Of a stretch of DNA of 44,249 nucleotides, positions 24,934 to 33,328 are shown in pieces (positions within the stretch are counted from its first letter, which is position 1; every line of letters starts with the position of its first letter). The notes beneath the pieces are model-generated. The model ran no database searches. It was given only the letters and a program-made list of their open reading frames with translations, and was not told the origin of the DNA. Source of the stretch: Gaiellasilicea sp035575835. GTDB lineage: Bacteria; Actinomycetota; Thermoleophilia; Gaiellales; Gaiellaceae. The DNA is taken from assembly GCA_035575835.1 (NCBI GenBank), contig DATLXM010000090.1, positions 1 to 44,249 of the forward strand, given 5' to 3'. Position numbers and translations under genes: made by a program.

Positions 24934-26036
24934 GCTGCCGCCAGTTCCCCGCGCTTGACCCGGATGCCCTCGAGCAGCTCGTCGAACGAGTCGGCGAACT
25001 TCTGCACGCCCTCGGCCTCGAGCGTCTCGGTTACGTCGTCGTAGTCGACACCGGCTGCTGCGAGCTCCTCGAGGAGCTTGCGTGCCTTGTCGTACCCCTT
25101 CGCGACGCTTCCCTCCTTGACCTCGCCGTGATCGGCGAAGGCCCGCACGGTCTCCAGCGGCATCGTGTTCACGGTGTTCGGCCCGATCAGCTCCTCCACG
25201 TACATCACGTCGCGGTAGGACGGATTCTTCGTCGAGGTCGAGGCCCAGAGGCAGCGCTGCGGGGTCGCCCCCTTGCCCGCGAGGTACTCCCAGCGGGGCC
25301 CCGAGAACGCCTCCAAGTAGTGCTCGTAGGCGAGCCGGGCGTTCGCGATCGCGAGCTTGCCGGCGAGCTTCGGCTTGCCGGCCGCCTCGAGCCGCTTGTC
25401 GGCCTCGCTGTCGACCCGCGAGACGAAGAAGCTCGCGACCGACGCGACAGGTGCCGGACTGCCGCCGCCCGCGACGAGCCGTTCGAGCCCGCGGATGTAG
25501 GCCTCAACGACCGCCTTGTAGCGGTCGAGCGAGAAGATCAGGGTGACGTTGATCGAGGTGCCCTTCGCGATGCAGTCCTCGATCGCAGCGAGACCCGGTT
25601 TCGTCGCCGGGATCTTGACGAGCAGATTCGGCCGGTCCACTTCCTTGTGGAGCCGGCGCGCCTGCTCGAAGGTCGCTTCGCGGTCGTAGGCGAGGGTGGG
25701 GTCGACCTCGAGCGAGACGTAGCCGTCCTGGCCGCCACCCCCGTCCCAGACCGGCCGGAGGAGGTCGCAGGCACGACGGATGTCCTCCATCGCGAGCTGG
25801 AGGAAGATCTCCGTCGGGTCGTCCACCGTCGTCGCGATCTCGGCGAGCTGTTCGTCGTACCAGTCGCCCTCGGCCATCGCCTTCTGAAAGATCGTCGGGT
25901 TGGAGGTCACCCCGACGACCGAATCCTTGTCCACGAGAGCCTGCAGCTCGCCGCTCTCGAGCATCTCGCGCGAGAGCGAATCGATCCAGACGCTGACGCC
26001 TGCCTTGCTCAGCTCACCCAGTCGTGACTTGGTCAT
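24930..26036 (-). CDS. tal: Transaldolase
   Basis: A 368-residue TalB/Tal-type enzyme of the non-oxidative pentose-phosphate branch. Key motifs are VTSNPTIFQKA (about 43-53), the Schiff-base lysine K141 in NLLVKIPAT, NVTLIFSLDRY near 164, SFFVSRVD near 203 and LWASTSTKNPSY near 264. The ATG lies 23 nt inside the rpiB end. Length fits the long actinobacterial transaldolase class. Confidence 0.95.
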   Translation of the reverse strand: MTKSRLGELSKAGVSVWIDSLSREMLESGELQALVDKDSVVGVTSNPTIFQKAMAEGDWYDEQLAEIATTVDDPTEIFLQLAMEDIRRACDLLRPVWDGGGGQDGYVSLEVDPTLAYDREATFEQARRLHKEVDRPNLLVKIPATKPGLAAIEDCIAKGTSINVTLIFSLDRYKAVVEAYIRGLERLVAGGGSPAPVASVASFFVSRVDSEADKRLEAAGKPKLAGKLAIANARLAYEHYLEAFSGPRWEYLAGKGATPQRCLWASTSTKNPSYRDVMYVEELIGPNTVNTMPLETVRAFADHGEVKEGSVAKGYDKARKLLEELAAAGVDYDDVTETLEAEGVQKFADSFDELLEGIRVKRGELAAA

Positions 26037-26487
26037 GCTTCATCTCCTTCTCCATGTCGCTCACCTTGCGGAGGCGCGCGACGTAGCGCTCGCCGCCGTC
26101 GAATTCAGCGCCCAGGAAGGCCCGGACGAGCTCGGCCGCGAGCTCCGCGCCGACGATCTCCGAACCGAGACACAGCACATTCATGTCGTCGTGCTCGACC
26201 CCCTGGTGGGCCGAGTACGCGTCGTGGCAGATTGCGGCCCGGATCCCGGCCATCTTGCAGGCTGCGATCGAGGCGCCGACGCCCGAGCCGCAGACGAGCA
26301 CGCCGCGTTCCGCGTCGCCGCTCGTGATCACCTCACCGAGCTCACGCGCCTTGTCCGGGTAGTCGACCCGGTGCGCGTCGGTGTCGGTTCCGAGGTCGAC
26401 GACCTCGTGCCCGCCCGCGTCGAGGACGCCCAGGACGAGCTCGCGGAGCTTGACCCCGCGGTGGTCGAAGGCGACCGCGATCCTCAC
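26014..26487 (-). CDS. rpiB: Ribose-5-phosphate isomerase B
   Basis: A 157-residue RpiB/LacAB-family isomerase interconverting ribulose- and ribose-5-phosphate. It has AFDHRGVKLRE at the N-terminus, VDYPDKA near 43, the catalytic Cys in VLVCGSGVGAS near 66, and CHDAYSAHQGVEHDDMNVLC. The GTG start shares one base with the tkt stop (TAGTG). The larger open frame upstream is shadow translation of tkt. Confidence 0.94.
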   Translation of the reverse strand: MRIAVAFDHRGVKLRELVLGVLDAGGHEVVDLGTDTDAHRVDYPDKARELGEVITSGDAERGVLVCGSGVGASIAACKMAGIRAAICHDAYSAHQGVEHDDMNVLCLGSEIVGAELAAELVRAFLGAEFDGGERYVARLRKVSDMEKEMKHDQVTTG

Positions 26488-28496
26488 TACGACACTCGCT
26501 CCAGGAGCGCAGTCGCCCGCGCAGCGACGTTCTCTGCAGTGAAGCCGAGCTTCTCGAGCACCTCGTCGCCCGGCGCGGAGGCGCCGAAGCGGTCGATCGC
26601 GACCGAGTCGCCCGCATCGCCGACCCACTCCTTCCAGCCCTGCGAGATCCCCGCCTCGACCGAAAGCCGGGCGCGCACGTCGCGCGGGATCACCTCGTCG
26701 CGGTAGTCCTGCGGCTGCTCGGCGAAGATCTCCCAGCACGGCATCGAGACGACCCTGACGTTCGCATCCATCGACTTCGCAGCGTCCAGGGCGACCCAGA
26801 CCTCGGTTCCGGTCGCGATCAGGACGACGTCCGGAAGCCCTTCGCCCGACTGCCAAAGGGTGTAGGCGCCGCGCAGCGCTCCCTCTGCGGGCGCGACCTC
26901 GGTGCGGTCGAAGGTCGGCACCTTCTGGCGCGAGAGGGCGAGCGCAACGGGGCCGCCTTCGCGCTCGAGCGCGATCCGCCACGCCATCGATGTCTCGTTC
27001 GCGTCCGCGGGACGGACGTACCAGAGGTTCGGAATCGCACGAAGCGTCATGTGATGCTCGACCGGCTGGTGGGTCGGCCCGTCCTCGCCGACCGCGACCG
27101 AGTCGTGCGTCCAGGCCCAGACCGACTGGAGGTGGCCGACGGCCGAGAGCCGCACGGCGCCGCGCATGTAGTCCGAGAAGATCAGGAAGGTCGAGCCGTA
27201 CGGCTTCAGCATCCCCTGGGTGAGCGCGATCCCGTTCACGATCGAGCCCATAGCGTGCTCGCGGATCCCGAAAGCGATATTTCGGCCGGCGTGGGTCGCG
27301 GAGAAGACCCCGGCTCCCTCGAACTCGGTCTTCGTCGACTCGACGAGGTCGGCGGCGCCGCCGATCATCGTCGGCGTGAACGGCTTGAAGGCCTGCATCA
27401 CGGTCTTGCCCGCGTCGCGTGTGGCGACCGCTTCGCCGGCGGGGAAGACGGGGAGCGCGTCGGTCCAGCCGGGGCGCGGCTTGCCGGTGCGGTCGGCGTC
27501 CCATTCCTCGCGGAGGCCGGGGAAGGCCGTCGACCACTCGTCGAGGCGCCGCTCCCACTCGTCCTGGGCCGCGATCCCCTTGTCCCGGATCGAACCGGCC
27601 ATGTGCTCCATGACCTCCTCGGGGACGTCGAAGTGCTTCTTCGGATCGAGCCCATACGCCTTCTTCGCCTCAGCGACCTCGTCCTCACCGAGCGGCGAGC
27701 CATGCGACTTCGACGTGTCGACCGCCCTGGGGGCGCCGAACGCGATGTGGCTCCGGACGATGATCAGCGAGGGCTTGTCCTCGACCTCGTGCGCGGTGGC
27801 GATCGCGGCCTCGATCGCGGCGACGTCCTCGGAGTCGTCGAGCGACTGGACGTGCCAGCCATGCGCCTCGAAGCGCTTGCCCTTGTCCTCGGTCGAGTAC
27901 GAGAGCGCGGTCGTCCCGTCGATCGTGATGTGGTTGTCGTCGTAGAAGTAGGTGAGCGCGCCGAGCCCGAGATGGCCGGCGATCGACGCCGCCTCCATGG
28001 TCACGCCTTCCATCATGTCCCCGTCCGAGCAGATCGCGTAGACACGCCTGTCGAGGAGGCCGTAGTGGGGGCGGTTGTAACGCTCGGCCAGGAACCTGTC
28101 GGCAAGCGCGAAGCCGACCCCGTTCGCGAAGCCCTGGCCGAGCGGACCGGTCGTCGTCTCGATTCCGTCGGTCATGAAGTGCTCGGGATGACCGGGCGTT
28201 CGCGACCCCCACTGGCGGAAGCGCTTCAACTCCTCGAGCGAGAGGTTGTAGCCGCAGAGGTGGAGCGTCGAGTACTGGAGGATGCAGGCATGGCCGGCGG
28301 AGAGGATGAAGCGGTCCCGGCCGGGCCAGTCCGGATCGACCGGGTTGTGGCGCATGACGTTGCGATAGAGCGTGTAGGCGAGCGGCGCAAGCGCCATCGC
28401 CGTGCCCGGATGCCCCGCTCCGGCCCTCTGGACGCCATCCATGGAGAGCGTCCGAATCGTGTCGATGGACAGCTTCTGCAGCTTGGCGTCGGTCAC
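26487..28496 (-). CDS. tkt: Transketolase
   Basis: A 669-residue thiamine-diphosphate enzyme. It shows AGHPGTAMALAPLAY near 27, the ThDP/metal motif GDMMEGVTMEAAS followed by YDDNHITIDG, GIREHAMGSIVNG in the Pyr domain, and THDSVAVGEDGPTHQPVEH. The start is GTG 28496, overlapping the kinase stop as GTGA; upstream codons belong to the kinase in another frame. Intact and of normal length. Confidence 0.96.
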   Translation of the reverse strand: MTDAKLQKLSIDTIRTLSMDGVQRAGAGHPGTAMALAPLAYTLYRNVMRHNPVDPDWPGRDRFILSAGHACILQYSTLHLCGYNLSLEELKRFRQWGSRTPGHPEHFMTDGIETTTGPLGQGFANGVGFALADRFLAERYNRPHYGLLDRRVYAICSDGDMMEGVTMEAASIAGHLGLGALTYFYDDNHITIDGTTALSYSTEDKGKRFEAHGWHVQSLDDSEDVAAIEAAIATAHEVEDKPSLIIVRSHIAFGAPRAVDTSKSHGSPLGEDEVAEAKKAYGLDPKKHFDVPEEVMEHMAGSIRDKGIAAQDEWERRLDEWSTAFPGLREEWDADRTGKPRPGWTDALPVFPAGEAVATRDAGKTVMQAFKPFTPTMIGGAADLVESTKTEFEGAGVFSATHAGRNIAFGIREHAMGSIVNGIALTQGMLKPYGSTFLIFSDYMRGAVRLSAVGHLQSVWAWTHDSVAVGEDGPTHQPVEHHMTLRAIPNLWYVRPADANETSMAWRIALEREGGPVALALSRQKVPTFDRTEVAPAEGALRGAYTLWQSGEGLPDVVLIATGTEVWVALDAAKSMDANVRVVSMPCWEIFAEQPQDYRDEVIPRDVRARLSVEAGISQGWKEWVGDAGDSVAIDRFGASAPGDEVLEKLGFTAENVAARATALLERVS

Positions 28497-29842
28497 GTCA
28501 CTCCCCGGTAGAGATGTCGTTGCCTTTCCCGGGCCAGACGATACGCCTCCTGGTGCCCCGAGCGCGAGTGGTAGGCCTCGTCGGGAAGCGGCGTCTCCAC
28601 CTGGATCCCGATTCGGGCGAGCGCGACGAGCGCAGCTCCGCGCGCCGATCCCTCCGCCACGCCGCGGTAGACCGGGCGTCCGAGCACGTCCGCGAGCATC
28701 TGCCCCCACCCCGGATTGGCGTCGAGCGCCGCGCCGGTGGCGACCACCTCGGCGACATCCGGTAACAGGTCAGCGATCTCGGCGAAGCGGTAGGCGACGC
28801 CCTCGAGCGCCGCCTGGAGCAGGTCGAGCGGCTCGGTCTCGAGCGTCAGCCCGGTGATCGCGCCGCGCGCCTCGGGGTGCCAGCCGGGGCTGCGCTCGCC
28901 GCCGAGCAGGGGCAGAAACGTGAGCCCGTGCCCGTCCGGCTCGCGACCGGCGACGCTCGCGACCTCCGGGAGGCGCAGCGTCCGCTCGAGCCAGGCGTGG
29001 AGGTTTCCACCGTCGGAGAGCGCTCCCCCCTCGAGCATCAGGTCGCGGTCGAGCCGGTAGAGGAAGAGGCCCGGCCTCGGCGGGCTGCCGTCGTCCGGCC
29101 GAATCACCCGGAACGCGCCGGAGGTGCCGATCATCAGTGCCGCCCGCTCGGGGCTCACGCAGCCGGCACCCACGTTCGAGCACGCACCGTCGCCGAGAGC
29201 CGGGTACCAGGCGCCGATCGGTCCGTCCCCGACCTCGGGCAACTGCCCGGGTCGGACACCCAGCTCCTCGAGTAGCTCTGTGTCCCACCCCTCGCGGCCC
29301 CAGAGCCCCGTCGCGGAGGCCTGGGAGAGGCTCGAACGGAGGTGTCCCGCGAGCCGGAGCAGCAGGTAGTCCGGGAACGAGACGAAACGAGCGGTCGAGG
29401 CAAACGTCTCCGGCTCGGCCTCCGCGAGCCAGGCGAGCTTCGCGGGCCAGTAGCTCGGGTGGAGGTAGCAGCCAGTGCGCGCGTGCACGGCCTCCCCGTC
29501 GAGTCGGCGGCGCAGGGCCTCGGCGTGCGAAGCGGAGCGGAGATCGCGCCAGGTGAGAACAGGGGTCAGAGGCCGGTCGTTCGCGTCGAGGGCTAGCAGC
29601 GAGTGCCAGAAGGAGGAGATCGCGCGGGCAGCGACGGGCCGACCGAACTCGCGCAAGACCTCGTCCACAGCGGCGCCCGCCGCCTCGACGAGCCGCTCGG
29701 GATCGAGCACCCCTTCCGTCGGCTCGTAGTGCGTCTGCGCTTCGACGCCCTCGACCGCCTCTCCGGTCTCGTCGTAGACCCGAGCGCGCACGGACGAGGT
29801 GCCGAGGTCGAGCGAGAGGACGTGGGTCGTTCCGCGCGTCAT
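28493..29842 (-). CDS. FGGY-family carbohydrate kinase, probable gluconokinase
   Basis: A 449-residue sugar kinase, first gene of the pentose-phosphate operon. It has the ATPase-fold phosphate-1 motif LSLDLGTSSVRARVYD, SFWHSLLALD near 78, MIGTSGAFRVI near 236, GGALSDGGNLHAW, and adenosine motif VVATGAALDANPGWGQMLADVLGRPV. Its position before tkt and in an operon with gnd and zwf favours gluconate as substrate (GntK of the FGGY type); xylulose or a pentitol is possible. The ATG at 29842 is only 13 nt from the divergent ABC-F start, so promoter elements overlap coding sequence. Confidence 0.85.
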   Translation of the reverse strand: MTRGTTHVLSLDLGTSSVRARVYDETGEAVEGVEAQTHYEPTEGVLDPERLVEAAGAAVDEVLREFGRPVAARAISSFWHSLLALDANDRPLTPVLTWRDLRSASHAEALRRRLDGEAVHARTGCYLHPSYWPAKLAWLAEAEPETFASTARFVSFPDYLLLRLAGHLRSSLSQASATGLWGREGWDTELLEELGVRPGQLPEVGDGPIGAWYPALGDGACSNVGAGCVSPERAALMIGTSGAFRVIRPDDGSPPRPGLFLYRLDRDLMLEGGALSDGGNLHAWLERTLRLPEVASVAGREPDGHGLTFLPLLGGERSPGWHPEARGAITGLTLETEPLDLLQAALEGVAYRFAEIADLLPDVAEVVATGAALDANPGWGQMLADVLGRPVYRGVAEGSARGAALVALARIGIQVETPLPDEAYHSRSGHQEAYRLARERQRHLYRGVT

Positions 29843-29855
29843 TACCCTGCAGAGC

Positions 29856-31712
29856 ATGGCGGTTCTGATCGCATCCAACCTGCGCAAGGAGTTCGCGGGC
29901 GACCCGCTCTTCGACGGAGTCTCGTTCAAGCTCGAGCGCCGCGACCGGCTCGCGCTCGCAGGTCCGAACGGGGCGGGCAAGACGACGCTCCTCCGCGCGC
30001 TCACGGGTGAGACCGAGCTTGCGAGCGGCGAGCTCGCCTGGGAGAAGGGCGCGCGCGTCGCGCTCCACGATCAGCGGCCGCCACGACAGAGCGGGCTGAC
30101 GCTGCGCGAGTACTCGCTCTCCGGTGCCTCCGACCTGATCGAGGCGGAGTGGGAGCTGCGCCGCCTCGAGGAAGCAATGGCCTCCGGCGATCACGCACCC
30201 GAGACGCTCCGCCGCTATGGCGAGACCCAGGCCCGGCTCGAGCACGCGGGCGGCTACGGCTGGCGTGACCGCGCGACGAGCGTCCTCCGCGGTCTCGGCT
30301 TTCGCGACGCCGACTTCGAGCGCCGGCTCGACACCTTCTCCGGCGGGGAGCTGACGCGCGCGTCGCTTGGCCGCGCACTCGCCGGGCAGCCCGACATGCT
30401 CCTTCTCGACGAGCCGACGAACCATCTCGACATGGCCTCGATCGAGTGGCTCGAGCAGGAGCTCTCCACGATCGACGCCGCCGTCGTCCTCGTCGCGCAC
30501 GACCGCTGGTTCCTCGAGTCGGTGGGCACCGCCGTACTCGAGCTGGAGGCCGGCAAGTCCACGTACTTCCCGGGCAAGTGGCACGTGTGGCGCCAGGAGA
30601 AGGCTGCGCGACTCGCGATGCAGGCCCGGTTCGCGGAACGGCAGGCTGAGGACATCGAGCGGCTCGAGCGCTTCGTCGCCCGGTTCCGGTACGGGACGAA
30701 GTCCAAGCAGGCTCAGGCGAAGCTGAAGCAGATCTCGCGAATCGAGAAGGTGCGGGTCGAGGCTCCCTCCGTGGGTCGGCGCACGCTCGGCTTCGAGTTC
30801 CTGAAGCCGGCCCGAAGCGGGCGCACCGTCGTCGAGGCGATGGACGTCGAGCTCGCGGCAGGCAAGAAGTCTCTGCTCTCGGGGACGGAGCTCGTGCTCG
30901 AGCGAGGCGAGCACGTGGCCCTGATCGGCCCGAACGGGTCCGGCAAGTCGACCCTGCTCGAAGCGCTCGTCAAGGGCCAGGTCGGGAGGTTCGGGCACGG
31001 CGTCGAGCTCGCCTACTTCTCCCAGCACGACGTCGAGCTGGACGAGCGGGGGAGCGTGCTCGAGTGCACGATGGGCGCGACCGGCCTTCAGCGCACTCAG
31101 GCCCAGGCGCTCCTCGGCCGCTTCCTCTTCTCGGGTTGGGACGAGCAGGAGAAGAAGGTCGTATCGCTCTCCGGCGGTGAGCGGCGGCGGCTCGCGCTCG
31201 CGCTGATCGTTGCCTCTGGCGCCAACTTCCTCGTCCTCGACGAGCCGACGAACCATCTCGATCTCGAGAGTCGCGAAGCGCTGGAAGCCGCCCTCGAGGC
31301 CTTCCCCGGCACCGTTCTCCTCGTCTCGCACGACCGGGCGATGCTCGACGCGGTCGCAGAGCGGATCGTCGCGATCGAGGATCGAACGCTGCGCTCCTAT
31401 CCCGGCGGCTGGGTCGACTACGTCCGGATCCGCGAGGGCGAGGACGCTCCGCCCGCCCCGGCAAGGGAGCCGAAGCCGAAGGTGTCGAGGCAGGCCCCGA
31501 AGGTGGCCCGTCCGAACGAGCTGCAGAAGGTCGAGACGGCGATCGACCAGCGCGAGACCGAGCTCGCGGAGCTCGAGCGCAAGCTCGCGGAGGACTGGGG
31601 CGACGTCGCGACCCTCGCCGCGCACAAGCTCGCCCGCGACGACCTCCAGTCACTCCTCGCGCGCTGGGAGCAGCTCTTCGAGGATGCGCAAGTCCACGCC
31701 GACCCGGTGTGA
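29856..31712 (+). CDS. ABC-F family ATPase (ribosome-associated translation factor)
   Basis: A 618-residue protein with two nucleotide-binding domains and no membrane helices. NBD1: GPNGAGKTT, FSGGELTRASL, LLLDEPTNHLDM. NBD2: GPNGSGKST, LSGGERRRLAL, LVLDEPTNHLDLE. The linker has a charged helix with RFRYGTKSKQAQAKLKQI, the tRNA-contacting segment of ABC-F proteins, and a predicted C-terminal coiled coil spans about residues 550-610. ABC-F proteins act on the ribosome; some confer antibiotic resistance, but the subfamily cannot be told by eye. I use ATG 29856; the frame is open to 29799, which overlaps the divergent kinase. Confidence 0.92.
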   Translation: MAVLIASNLRKEFAGDPLFDGVSFKLERRDRLALAGPNGAGKTTLLRALTGETELASGELAWEKGARVALHDQRPPRQSGLTLREYSLSGASDLIEAEWELRRLEEAMASGDHAPETLRRYGETQARLEHAGGYGWRDRATSVLRGLGFRDADFERRLDTFSGGELTRASLGRALAGQPDMLLLDEPTNHLDMASIEWLEQELSTIDAAVVLVAHDRWFLESVGTAVLELEAGKSTYFPGKWHVWRQEKAARLAMQARFAERQAEDIERLERFVARFRYGTKSKQAQAKLKQISRIEKVRVEAPSVGRRTLGFEFLKPARSGRTVVEAMDVELAAGKKSLLSGTELVLERGEHVALIGPNGSGKSTLLEALVKGQVGRFGHGVELAYFSQHDVELDERGSVLECTMGATGLQRTQAQALLGRFLFSGWDEQEKKVVSLSGGERRRLALALIVASGANFLVLDEPTNHLDLESREALEAALEAFPGTVLLVSHDRAMLDAVAERIVAIEDRTLRSYPGGWVDYVRIREGEDAPPAPAREPKPKVSRQAPKVARPNELQKVETAIDQRETELAELERKLAEDWGDVATLAAHKLARDDLQSLLARWEQLFEDAQVHADPV

Positions 31713-31756
31713 GGAGACCCGTGTGACGCGGAACGGCGCGGCGGCGTAGACACGGT

Positions 31757-32278
31757 GTGCAGGCGATGACGCTTCCGGCGCGCAGACAACCGGTTCACCC
31801 GGCGTCCTTTGCTGCGACCGCAGAGGCGCATCTCGACGACGTCTACGGCTACCTCGTCTACCTGACGCGAGACCGGTCGCTCGCCGAGGATCTCGCCGCC
31901 GAGACATTCGAGAAGGCCCTGAAGCTGTGGCGCCGTTTCGACCCCCGCCGCGCGAGTGCCCGCACATGGCTCTGTCAGATCGCCCGCACGACCGCGCTCG
32001 ACTGGTTCCGCGCCGAGGAGCGGAGGCACCGGCGCGAGCACGCCGTGGCCGTTTCTGACGTCTCCCCGGGCGACATGCCCCAGGGTCTGTCCCCGGAGCT
32101 CGAGGCGGCCCTCGCCGGACTCTCGGCGGCCGAGCGGGAAGTGATCGCGCTCCGGATCCTGCTCGAGCTCGACGGCGATGAGGCGGCCCGCGTACTCGGG
32201 ATCAGCGCCACCGCGGTCTCGACGAGATTGTCACGGGCACTCAAGAAGCTCGAGGAGAGGATGACCGTCCATGTCTGA
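31757..32278 (+). CDS. ECF-type RNA polymerase sigma factor
   Basis: A 173-residue sigma-70 family member with regions 2 and 4 only. Region 2 is VYGYLVYLTRDRSLAEDLAAE to RTWLCQIARTTALDWFR; region 4 is LSAAEREVIALRILLELDGDE with the helix-turn-helix AARVLGISATAVSTRLSRAL. GTG 31757 and ATG 31766 are both possible starts. The stop overlaps the start of the DUF4349 membrane protein by 8 nt, the usual arrangement for a sigma factor with its regulator. A GGAAC at 31730-31734 could be an autoregulatory -35, but I see no matching -10. Confidence 0.9.
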   Translation: MQAMTLPARRQPVHPASFAATAEAHLDDVYGYLVYLTRDRSLAEDLAAETFEKALKLWRRFDPRRASARTWLCQIARTTALDWFRAEERRHRREHAVAVSDVSPGDMPQGLSPELEAALAGLSAAEREVIALRILLELDGDEAARVLGISATAVSTRLSRALKKLEERMTVHV

Positions 32279-33296
32279 GCACCTGCTCGACCAGATTCGC
32301 CATTCGAAGCCCATCGCACCGGCGGAGTTGCGCGAGCGCGTCCGAGAGCTCGGCGTCGCTCGACCTGCGCCCGAGCCGTTCCTCGCCCGCTTCCTCCAGC
32401 GCCGCTTCCTCGTGGCCGTTCCGCTGACGCTCGTCGTCGGACTGCTCGCCGTCGGCGTCCTCACCGATCTGCCACGCTCGGACGGCGGCGACACGTCTGT
32501 CGCCGTCGGCGGGTCGGCCGGGACGGACGAGGCGGACAAGGCACGAGAGTCCTCCGCACCATCGCTGCCGGCGGCCGAGCCGCTCCAGGGCAACGCCGAC
32601 AGCGCCCTTGCTCCTTCTCCTGGACGGCTGCAGCGGGTGGACGCCGAGATGCGCCTTCGCGTCGAGGGCCTCGAAGAGCTCTCGACGGCGACCAAGCGCG
32701 CGATGCGAATCGCGCAGTCGCTCGGCGGCTTCGTCGCCTCGGTCCAGTACGACGCTCCCGCTCAGGGCATCGGTGGGGCGAACCTCGTCCTTCGCGTCCC
32801 GACCCCGCGGATCCAGACCGCGATCTCGCAGATCTCGGCGCTCGGGACGATCCTCGGCCAGCGGATCGGGATCGAAGATCTCCAGACCTCGGCCAACGAC
32901 CTCACCGACCAGCTCGTCGAGAACCAGCGCCGGATCGCCCAGCTGCGCAGGCAGCTCGCGAGCGCGACCCTGGCCGACGAGGAGCGCGCCGTGCTCCAGG
33001 CCCGGCTCGCCGAGGAACGCCGCCAGCTCGCAGACCTTCAGGCCGCACTCCGCGGGACTCGCGCCGAAGGGGCGCTCGCAACGGTGCAGGTCTCTCTGAC
33101 GACCGAGGCACTCGCCCCCGCCGCGAAGGACGAAGGTCGCCTCGACCGGCTCGGCGAGATCCTCGCCTGGGAAGGCACCGCCCTGCTCTACGTCCTGGCG
33201 ATCGCCGGACCTTTCGTCCTCCTCGGCCTGGTCATCTGGCTCGCGCTCCGCTTCCGCCGCCGGCGGGAGGAGACGCGGCTCCTCGAGCAGGCCTAG
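32271..33296 (+). CDS. DUF4349 membrane protein, candidate anti-sigma factor
   Basis: 341 residues. A short cytoplasmic N-terminus (1-45, charged helices) is followed by a transmembrane helix (about 46-64), a Ser/Ala-rich linker, and a DUF4349 domain (about 118-285) with the coiled-coil LVENQRRIAQLRRQLAS to LAEERRQLADLQAAL. A second transmembrane helix (about 300-325) is followed by a basic tail (RFRRRREE). Coupling to an ECF sigma gene suggests that the N-terminus holds the sigma factor and the extracytoplasmic domain senses envelope stress; no zinc-binding HxxxCxxC anti-sigma motif is present, so this is inference. Confidence 0.85.
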   Translation: MSEHLLDQIRHSKPIAPAELRERVRELGVARPAPEPFLARFLQRRFLVAVPLTLVVGLLAVGVLTDLPRSDGGDTSVAVGGSAGTDEADKARESSAPSLPAAEPLQGNADSALAPSPGRLQRVDAEMRLRVEGLEELSTATKRAMRIAQSLGGFVASVQYDAPAQGIGGANLVLRVPTPRIQTAISQISALGTILGQRIGIEDLQTSANDLTDQLVENQRRIAQLRRQLASATLADEERAVLQARLAEERRQLADLQAALRGTRAEGALATVQVSLTTEALAPAAKDEGRLDRLGEILAWEGTALLYVLAIAGPFVLLGLVIWLALRFRRRREETRLLEQA

Positions 33297-33328
33297 CGCC
33301 AGAACTCGTCGAAGGCGGCCTGATCGAG
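33282..33328. terminator. Inverted repeat across a convergent stop pair
   Basis: CTCGA-g-CAGGCC (33282-33293) is complementary to GGCCTG-a-TCGAG (33317-33328), apart from one central mismatch, with a 23-nt loop. The two stop codons of the flanking convergent genes share CTAG at 33293-33296, at the edge of the stem. It could terminate transcription from both sides. Confidence 0.4.

Noticed and set aside
28770..31625. 951-codon minus-strand frame antisense to the ABC-F gene
   Set aside because: Longest open frame in the window, but it covers both the FGGY kinase (another frame) and ABC-F antisense; the translation shows no domain and has antisense-type composition.
31730..31766. ECF-type autoregulatory promoter (GGAAC at 31730-31734)
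   Set aside because: No -10 motif at 16-17 nt spacing and the implied start would fall inside the coding region; one pentamer is not enough.
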